From contig NYYU01000041.1 in the NCBI GenBank assembly GCA_002685955.1, positions 1 to 50,967 on the forward strand: DNA of 50,967 nucleotides, given 5' to 3'. A program made the position numbers and the translations under genes. The DNA comes from Parcubacteria group bacterium. GTDB taxonomy: Bacteria > Patescibacteriota > Minisyncoccia > Portnoybacterales > UBA2143. This document shows positions 40,298 through 46,144 of this stretch, one piece after another. The notes under the pieces were generated by a model that made no database searches, was not told where the DNA came from, and saw nothing but the letters and a program-made list of their open reading frames with translations. Within the stretch, counting starts at the first letter, position 1. The number at the start of each line of letters is the position of its first letter.

Positions 40298-40834
40298 ATT
40301 TACAAGAAAAGGTTTTTCAAAAAAAAATTCGTTCCTAGAACCCGTATCAACCACTGGATTAAAGTCAGCCCTATCCGATTAATTGATGAAAAAAACAATA
40401 ATTTAGGCATTGTTGAAACTAGTCAAGCAATTAAAATGGCTAATGAAAAAGGGCTTGATTTGATAGAAATAGCTCCTCAGGCGCGACCACCAGTCTGTCG
40501 AATTATGGACCATGGCAAATATCAGTATCAGAAATCAAAAGAAGAAAAAACCCAAAGATCTAAACAGAAAAGAACAGAAACTAAAGGTGTCAGAATCAGC
40601 TTCCGCATTGGACAACACGATTTAGAATTTAAGGCTAAACAAGCAGAAAAATTCCTAGAACAAGGACACAAAGTTAAAATAGAATTAATTCTACGCGGTC
40701 GAGAAAAAGGATTAATTCAAGTTGCTAAAGAAAAGTTAATCCAGTTTATTGAATTAATTCCTTTAGAAACAAAAATTGAACAAGAGATTAAAAAACAGCA
40801 CAGAGGATTAGGCGTAGTAATAACAAAACAATGA
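40298..40834 (+). CDS. infC: Translation initiation factor IF-3, AUU start
   Basis: The track starts at an internal ATG (40436), but the frame is open upstream and codes for the missing N-terminal domain: VPRTRINHWIKVSPIRLIDE, NNNLGIVETSQAIKMANEKG. The first plausible start is ATT at 40298 (MYKKRFFKKKFVPRT), with AAGGA 7 nt upstream. This gives 178 residues, the normal IF-3 length. AUU is the classic infC start, through which IF-3 represses its own synthesis. The C-terminal domain has RISFRIGQHDLEFKAKQAEK and GLGVVITKQ. It overlaps rpmI by 4 nt (ATGA). Confidence 0.93.
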   Translation: MYKKRFFKKKFVPRTRINHWIKVSPIRLIDEKNNNLGIVETSQAIKMANEKGLDLIEIAPQARPPVCRIMDHGKYQYQKSKEEKTQRSKQKRTETKGVRISFRIGQHDLEFKAKQAEKFLEQGHKVKIELILRGREKGLIQVAKEKLIQFIELIPLETKIEQEIKKQHRGLGVVITKQ

Positions 40835-41028
40835 CCAAACTTAAAACAAGAAAAGCATTATTAAAAAGAATTAAAATTACAAAAAGAAAAAAGATAATCC
40901 ACCGGCCTGTTCATCAAGGCCATTTTAATGCTAAAGAATCAGGCAGCAAAACCAGGGCAAAAAGGAAAGGAAGCCAATTAGCCTCAGTTAATAGAAAAAG
41001 AATTAAAAAAATATTACCACATCTTTAA
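40831..41028 (+). CDS. rpmI: 50S ribosomal protein L35
   Basis: 65 residues, strongly basic: [60 protein letters not shown]. The length and pattern fit bacterial L35 (K-T-x-K-x-x-x-K-R-x-K-x-T, H..K....R.L). It is in the standard infC-rpmI-rplT operon, coupled to infC by a 4-nt overlap and 1 nt from rplT. Confidence 0.95.
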   Translation: MTKLKTRKALLKRIKITKRKKIIHRPVHQGHFNAKESGSKTRAKRKGSQLASVNRKRIKKILPHL

Positions 41029-41029
41029 T

Positions 41030-41383
41030 ATGACTAGAGTTAAACGAGGTACTACCGCTCACAAACGAAGAAAAAAAATCATTAAACAAGCTAAGGGATT
41101 CAAATGGGGGCGTAAATCTAAATATCGCCTAGCTAAAGATGCCCTTAAACATGCTTGGACTTATGCTTATCGAGACCGTAAAACAAAAAAGCGGAATTTT
41201 CGTCGACTCTGGAACATTAAAATCAATGCCGCCTCTAGAATGCACGGCTTAACTTATAGTCAGTTTATTAATAAATTAAAAAAAGCTAATATTGAAATAG
41301 ATAGAAAAATATTAGCTCTATTAGCTGAAAAACATCCAGAAATATTTGAACAAATAGTTAAACAAGTTGGTAAAACAAAATAA
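41030..41383 (+). CDS. rplT: 50S ribosomal protein L20
   Basis: 117 residues: [80 protein letters not shown]. Full-length L20 with the basic N-terminal extension and globular C-terminal domain. Last gene of infC-rpmI-rplT, convergent with holA 4 nt away. No terminator is visible in this gap. Confidence 0.97.
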   Translation: MTRVKRGTTAHKRRKKIIKQAKGFKWGRKSKYRLAKDALKHAWTYAYRDRKTKKRNFRRLWNIKINAASRMHGLTYSQFINKLKKANIEIDRKILALLAEKHPEIFEQIVKQVGKTK

Positions 41384-41387
41384 CAAT

Positions 41388-42320
41388 CTATATTTCTGCT
41401 ATTAATAAATCTAACGCAGTCGGGCCATCTATCTGGCCTGTTTTTAATTCCCAGTCAATCTTCATCAAATATTGATAAATCCTTTTTAATTGGTCCAAAC
41501 TAAAGTTTTTTAATTGCTGAGCGCTTTTTCTAACCACAAAAGGATGGAGCCCGCTTTGTTTGGCTAAATTATAAAAAGGAGTTCCTTTTTCTGTTAAATC
41601 TTTTAATCTAAGTAATGTTCGTAATTGATAAATAAACATAGAAAGCAAATAGATTTCGTTATCACCCTGACTAAGATGCTCATGTAAAAGACGAAAAGCA
41701 GTTTTTTTATCCCGTTGAGCCAAAGCATCAATCGCTTTAAAAATATTTGTATCTATTTTAGCTTTAACTAATAAATCTATATCTTGTTCATCAATCAATT
41801 GACCTTTCTTATAATCAATCAGCTTATTTAATTCATTACTAATTTGCCATAAATCATTACCTGTATAAATAATTAACTTCCTAATTGCTCCTTGGCTGAT
41901 ACTCACTTTATTCTTGTCCACCTCTTTTTTAACCCACCTAGCTAAAGCAAGATTGTCCAAAGGAGAAAATTCTTCGGACATGCTTACTCGTCGCTTAAAA
42001 TCAGCTTGAGGCAATTTGCCTGATTGATAGATAACTACCAATATATCTTGATTATCTTTGAGTTTGCTTTTTTTAAGATACTCAAAAAAATCTTCTTGGA
42101 AATCCTTTTTATTAAAAAGATTTTCTAGAACAATAAGTTTTTTTTCATCAAACATAGAAACTACTTCAACTTTTTGCCTAAATTTATCAAAGTTTAAATC
42201 CTCTTCTCTAAAACGCATCAAATCAAGACCACTCTGATGTTTGGCCTGATACTGTTCAATAATTTCATTTAATTTTTCTCGCTGGCGAAAAGTATCTTCA
42301 CCATAAAGTAAAATAATCAT
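41388..42320 (-). CDS. holA: DNA polymerase III delta subunit (clamp loader)
   Basis: 310 residues from ATG 42320 (MIILLYGEDTFRQREKL); the track TTG is 12 nt further up. Blocks: LYGEDTFRQREKLNEIIEQY, KKLIVLENLFNKKDFQEDFF, LARWVKKEVDKNKVSISQGA, ALDALAQRDKKTAF-type (DALAQRDKKTAFRLLHEHLS), IYLLSMFIYQLRTLLRLKDL and HPFVVRKSAQQLKNFSLDQL. It matches HolA along its length. The delta subunit opens the sliding clamp. Starts 2 nt after the DUF3048 gene stop. Confidence 0.9.
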   Translation of the reverse strand: MIILLYGEDTFRQREKLNEIIEQYQAKHQSGLDLMRFREEDLNFDKFRQKVEVVSMFDEKKLIVLENLFNKKDFQEDFFEYLKKSKLKDNQDILVVIYQSGKLPQADFKRRVSMSEEFSPLDNLALARWVKKEVDKNKVSISQGAIRKLIIYTGNDLWQISNELNKLIDYKKGQLIDEQDIDLLVKAKIDTNIFKAIDALAQRDKKTAFRLLHEHLSQGDNEIYLLSMFIYQLRTLLRLKDLTEKGTPFYNLAKQSGLHPFVVRKSAQQLKNFSLDQLKRIYQYLMKIDWELKTGQIDGPTALDLLIAEI

Positions 42321-42322
42321 AA

Positions 42323-43357
42323 TTATTCCCAAGTTACTTCTTGGTTCGGCTCAACTATTTCTATCCAAGTTTGGCCAACCACAAAAGGTATTTCCTTGTT
42401 TGTATCCTTATTTAAAAATTTAAGTTTACTGGCTGGATTTTTTTCGCTTTTCTGCCACAAACAGGGAATCACCTGCCCATTTTGATAAATCTGGCAGAGG
42501 CCACTGCCTTCTAAATCTAAATCATTGTAATAAGGACCTTCAATTTGTTTTGAAAAAACTCTCATCACTACAATATTCTTTGCCTCAATCTGCTGATTAT
42601 TGTTCCGGTCTATTTCTTTTAAATTAGTTCGATAGCGTAAATATGAATTAGTGGCCGGCTCATACTGATATGATATATTGTATGGATAACTATAGCCAAT
42701 TCTCAAAACTCGACTTGTCTGTTCCTGGTTAAGCTCTTCTTGAATATGACCATAACCTTCAAATTGATTAACTAATCGATAACCTAGCTTTTGGGCAGCC
42801 TTGAGTAGTCTTTCCATTGTAGTAAATCCATTATGAGGCTGAGGAATAGTATTTTTCTGATAAAAAGCATTATAGGGATTTTTTAAGGCGTCAATATTAT
42901 CAATGATGCCGGCATCTAATTGATCAAGAATAAAATGAGAGCCTCCCCAATGGACAAAAATGGCATCAAATCCTAAAGCCAAGGGGACAAAATCATGACG
43001 AGCGCTGCGCAAGGAGCCAATTTCCTCCGGAGACTGGCAAATATAGAAAGCAATCATTCTGGTAATACTCCCGGTGATCACCGGCATCTCTATGACTAAA
43101 TCAGCCTGGCTCAATCCAGCCAGAGGACGAGCCACTGGGTCACTAGCCAAGACCACGGCTAAAGGACGTCTTTGATGATTTTGACAAGCCATCCCGCTTA
43201 AAGGATTAGCTTGCCCTAAGACCGGCTGATTAACTTGTTCAATTGATTGATTATTTATTTCAGTTATCCGTTCAGACTGATGCCAAACAAAAATTAGCCC
43301 TAAGGCTAAGAGCAAACAGCTAAAGATTAGCATAAGCTTGGTTTTTGGACTGAACAT
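42323..43357 (-). CDS. DUF3048 (YerB-like) membrane-anchored protein
   Basis: 344 residues from ATG 43357 (MFSPKTKLMLIFSC), which leaves a 1-nt gap to the response regulator; the track start would overlap it by 50 nt. One membrane helix (LMLIFSCLLLALGLIFVWHQ), then the DUF3048 domain: MACQNHQRRPLAVVLASDPV, ARPLAGLSQADLVIEMPVIT, IGSLRSARHDFVPLALGFDA, FVHWGGSHFILDQL and the C-terminal part with YRTNLKEIDRNNNQQIEAKN and VVMRVFSKQIEGPYYNDLDL. External; YerB-type proteins have no proven enzyme activity. Confidence 0.88.
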   Translation of the reverse strand: MFSPKTKLMLIFSCLLLALGLIFVWHQSERITEINNQSIEQVNQPVLGQANPLSGMACQNHQRRPLAVVLASDPVARPLAGLSQADLVIEMPVITGSITRMIAFYICQSPEEIGSLRSARHDFVPLALGFDAIFVHWGGSHFILDQLDAGIIDNIDALKNPYNAFYQKNTIPQPHNGFTTMERLLKAAQKLGYRLVNQFEGYGHIQEELNQEQTSRVLRIGYSYPYNISYQYEPATNSYLRYRTNLKEIDRNNNQQIEAKNIVVMRVFSKQIEGPYYNDLDLEGSGLCQIYQNGQVIPCLWQKSEKNPASKLKFLNKDTNKEIPFVVGQTWIEIVEPNQEVTWE

Positions 43358-43358
43358 T

Positions 43359-43769
43359 TTAGAGATCTTTTTTATCCAGGACTTGTTTAATTTTTTGAAT
43401 AATTTCATCAGGTGTAAAATGAGCTTTGATTAAATATCCACTTGCCCCCAATTGGATACCTTTTTCTACCTCTCTTTCCTCTCCTATGTTGCTTAAAATG
43501 ATTACTGGAATTTTACTAATCTGAGGATCTATTCTAATCTGTTCCAGAACTTCAAAACCACCCATACCAGGCAAGATCAAATCCAATAAAATCAGTTGAG
43601 GCCGGTCTTTTTTAGCCTTGGCCAAAGCTTCTTGTCCAGTAACGGCGATTGATAGCTTAAACCCCTCGTCTTTTATTTTACGAACTAAAAGCTCTCGCAG
43701 AAACTTGTCGTCTTCAACTATCAAAATCAATTCGTTTTTCTTATGGCTGCTTTTTAGTTCACTAATCAT
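43359..43769 (-). CDS. Stand-alone response-regulator receiver protein
   Basis: 136 residues, a single REC domain. The acidic pair is in LILIVEDDKFLRELL, the phospho-acceptor Asp in LILLDLILPGMGGFEVL, the switch Ser in PVIILSNIG and the Lys in SGYLIKAHFTPDEII. No output domain, so it signals by protein contact, as CheY/PilG-type proteins do. No histidine kinase lies in the window. A link to the pilus ATPase at 46145 is possible but unproven. Confidence 0.92.
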   Translation of the reverse strand: MISELKSSHKKNELILIVEDDKFLRELLVRKIKDEGFKLSIAVTGQEALAKAKKDRPQLILLDLILPGMGGFEVLEQIRIDPQISKIPVIILSNIGEEREVEKGIQLGASGYLIKAHFTPDEIIQKIKQVLDKKDL

Positions 43770-43842
43770 ATACTTTATTAATTATTTCTGCATTCATTTT
43801 ATCACATTCAATAGAAACTGTCACCTAGCTGCTTGAAATTGG

Positions 43843-44709
43843 CTATTGCAGTATAGACAATCTTTGGATTAAGCTTTTAAATTCCAATTTCCCCAATAAT
43901 TTATTCACTTGAGAACGGTCAAATTTGCCCCAATAAGATTGTTTTAACTTAAATTCAATCGGTACATCTTTTTTAATAGTTACTAAATACTGACTGAAAA
44001 AAGCTTCTTTTTTATACTCCAATAATCTAGCTTTTAGTTTAGGGTTTAAATTGCTGGTTCCTAAAGACTGATAAAGATTTTCTAAACTGCTAAACTTCCT
44101 TATTAACTCAGCAGCTGTTTTTTCGCCAACACCGGGCACACCAGGGATATTATCAGAAGGATCGCCTTTAAGTCCTTTAAAATCAATTAATTGTTCTGGC
44201 CTCAAGCCATAACGTTTCTTAACTGCAACTCGGTCATAGATAGTTGACCCCTTAACGCCTTTTGAAATATGGACTTCTGTCTTTTTATTAACCAATTGAA
44301 GAGTGTCTAAATCACCGGTGATAATAATACTTTTAATTTTTTGTTTAGCTACCTTGCCCACAATCGTGCCAATAAAATCATCTGCTTCAAATCCTTTTTT
44401 TTGATAAATAGGGATATCCATAGCTTTAACTATTTCTTTGATTAACGGAATCTGATCGTATAATTCCTGGGGCGGCTTAACCCGCTTAGCCTTGTAATCT
44501 TGATACTCTACATGGCGAAATGTCGGTCCGGCTAAATCAAAAGTAGCCACTAAATAGTCTGGCTTTAAATCCTGAATTACTTTAAAAAGAATGGAAGTAA
44601 ATCCATAAACGGCATTAACTAATTGACCTTGCTTAGTTCTAAAAGGCGGCAAAGCATGATACGCCCGATGGATTAAAGCATTACCGTCAATAATAACTAA
44701 AGTTTTCAT
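43843..44709 (-). CDS. 5'-3' exonuclease (Pol I N-terminal domain type)
   Basis: 288 residues: LVIIDGNALIHRAYHALPPF, VNAVYGFTSILFKVIQDLKP, YKAKRVKPPQELYDQIPLIK, FEADDFIGTIVGKVAKQKIK, SIIITGDLDTLQLVNKKTEV, KGLKGDPSDNIPGVPGVGEK with TAAELI. All metal-binding Asp blocks and the helix-hairpin-helix are present. There is no polymerase part and the frame ends cleanly, so it is either a stand-alone flap nuclease or this lineage's split Pol I. It overlaps tsaE by 4 nt. Confidence 0.92.
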   Translation of the reverse strand: MKTLVIIDGNALIHRAYHALPPFRTKQGQLVNAVYGFTSILFKVIQDLKPDYLVATFDLAGPTFRHVEYQDYKAKRVKPPQELYDQIPLIKEIVKAMDIPIYQKKGFEADDFIGTIVGKVAKQKIKSIIITGDLDTLQLVNKKTEVHISKGVKGSTIYDRVAVKKRYGLRPEQLIDFKGLKGDPSDNIPGVPGVGEKTAAELIRKFSSLENLYQSLGTSNLNPKLKARLLEYKKEAFFSQYLVTIKKDVPIEFKLKQSYWGKFDRSQVNKLLGKLEFKSLIQRLSILQ

Positions 44710-45170
44710 AAAGTAATCTTTCTTTCGTTTAAATTTAGATACTCAAATTTAATCCAAAGCGTGTCTTGGGGTAAAATCTTTTTAACTCGCTCGGCCCATT
44801 CTATGATAATCACATTTTTTGGCTGTTTAATAATTTCTTTAAAATCTAAATCTAATAAATCTCTTGATTTAATCCGATAACAATCAATATGATAAAAGTT
44901 CGTAGCTCGTATCTTGTAGCTCGTAGTTCGCAGTTTGTATTTTTTCATAATTACGAAAGTGGGGCTGGTAAGCTTATCTTTGATTCCCAGGCCTTTCGCC
45001 AATCCTTGGACAAAAGTTGTTTTGCCGCTGCCCAATTCACCCTCTAATCCAATGACCAAAGCCTCTTTTCTTTGTTCGGATTGATTAAGTATTTCTTGAG
45101 CTAAAACCTTGGCCGCTTTTTGCGTTTGTTCAGTATTTTTTGTAATAATTTCTAACAATTCAGATTTCAT
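44706..45170 (-). CDS. tsaE: tRNA t6A biosynthesis ATPase TsaE
   Basis: 154 residues from ATG 45170 (MKSELLEIITKN). The P-loop is LEGELGSGKTTFVQGLAKGL, followed by LTSPTFVIMKKYKL, FYHIDCYRI, DFKEIIKQPKNVIIIEWAER and KILP. TsaE works with TsaB and TsaD in transferring threonylcarbamoyl to tRNA; tsaC is at 10808-11455. Between the KYKL strand and FYHIDCYR lies RTTSYKIRATN, encoded by a short tandem repeat related to one in rsmI. Relatives have a short loop here. Confidence 0.92.
   Translation of the reverse strand: MKSELLEIITKNTEQTQKAAKVLAQEILNQSEQRKEALVIGLEGELGSGKTTFVQGLAKGLGIKDKLTSPTFVIMKKYKLRTTSYKIRATNFYHIDCYRIKSRDLLDLDFKEIIKQPKNVIIIEWAERVKKILPQDTLWIKFEYLNLNERKITL
44898..44940. repeat. Tandem CGTAGCTCGTA-type repeat inside tsaE
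   Basis: The forward strand reads CGTAGCTCGTATCTTGTAGC then TCGTAGTTCGCAGTTTGTAT, several copies of a TCGTAG-type unit. It encodes KLRTTSYKIRATN in a TsaE loop and is related to the rsmI block at 19791-19823. Confidence 0.65.
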
Positions 45171-45240
45171 ATGCTTTGGCAATTTTTATAAAAGATTCCT
45201 TAATGCTTTTTATTCATTTCCCCTGTTGATAAATTAGCTA

Positions 45241-45313
45241 TTGACAATAAATAATAATCTGATAGACTTTTAATATAAAGAGCGTGTCCCAGGTGTGGGT
45301 GCCCGCTTTTTTG
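45241..45313 (+). other. Possible very short transcription unit (promoter and terminator)
   Basis: TTGACA (45241-45246), 16 nt, TAGACT (45263-45268), then a GC-rich imperfect hairpin AGCGTGTCCCA / TGGGTGCCCGCT (45281-45306) and TTTTTTG. If used, the RNA would be about 35-40 nt. The hairpin may instead only terminate the convergent DUF3800 transcript. The rest of the spacer 45171-45318 shows nothing else. Confidence 0.3.
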
Positions 45314-45318
45314 TTTAT

Positions 45319-45986
45319 TCAAAAAATCTTTACCAACAAACGCTTATTTATAACTTTCTTTAGATCTATATTCCTTTTCGTAAAATACTCCTTAATCGCT
45401 CCACTTATCAAATCTGACATTTGCATCGCATTAACATATTCCGAGTTTACATGTGTAACATGTTTGATTCTTTGTATTGTTTTTGTGTTCACTCTTTTTT
45501 TTAAATAATTATCACAGTTCTCAAAATTGCCGTCCAATAATCTCCTATCCGCCCTATCAATCACAACTTCCACATCAAGAAAATTTGATTTCCTTACTGC
45601 CAAATTAACAAGTTTTACCAAATTATATTCATCAAAAACATTATGGTTTTTTCTACCAGGCGCCGCAAATTTCCCTTTATACTTTTTCTTATCAATGAGA
45701 CGATAATAAACTTGATATCAAGTTTATTAATAATATTTAGGAGCGCTTTGTATAAACTCAAAGAAACATCAGTACTTTTAATTTCTTTTTTATAGCCAAA
45801 TTTGTTTTTTATTTCCATTACCATGTTTTCTAACAAAAACAACTGGCGAGAATTAATACAAACAGCAGAAAGTATGTAATATAAGCTCGCGCCCGTTGCA
45901 ACCCTTTTTCCGCCAGAATTAATTTTAAATAGTTTTCCTGGATCGCCTGATTCATCAACAAAAATATAATTATAAGATTTATTCAT
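45319..45986 (-). pseudogene. DUF3800 family gene with one frameshift
   Basis: Two minus-strand frames (45986-45615 and 45621-45319) make one DUF3800 protein. The first has YNYIFVDESGDPGKLFKINS (the DESGD motif of this RNase H-like family) and runs in frame to about 45695. From there the second frame continues KKKYKGKFAAPGRKNHNVFD and onward to VEVVIDRADRRLLDGNFENC, with VNAMQMSDLISGAIKEYF (the conserved 'QxADLxxG' end). The homologous text crosses between frames around GTCTCATTGATAAG; one extra base there would restore it. A read error is possible. The family often accompanies mobile and defence genes. Confidence 0.75.
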
Positions 45987-46106
45987 CGTCTTTTTTATTT
46001 ATCAATCAACATTTTAATAACTTCTAAAGTTTTAGATTCCATATCTCATCCCCTACATTCTAATCATACTACATCCAATCTAACAAGACAAAACATATTA
46101 TCTTGT

Positions 46107-46135
46107 TTGACCTTGGGATTAAAATAGCATACAAT
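46107..46135 (+). promoter_or_regulatory. Promoter of the pilB-like gene, leaderless spacing
   Basis: TTGACC (46107-46112), 17 nt, TACAAT (46130-46135), then 9 nt (TAAATTAAG) to the ATG at 46145. No Shine-Dalgarno. Confidence 0.65.
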
Positions 46136-46144
46136 TAAATTAAG

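Noticed and set aside
43078-43095. Perfect palindrome CCGGTGATCACCGG in the DUF3048 gene
   Set aside because: It codes for PVIT in a conserved domain block (the family has a same-length segment here), so it is not an insertion.
45284-45508. 74-residue plus-strand ORF with hydrophobic stretches
   Set aside because: It is antisense to the second half of the DUF3800 gene, whose homology is clear.
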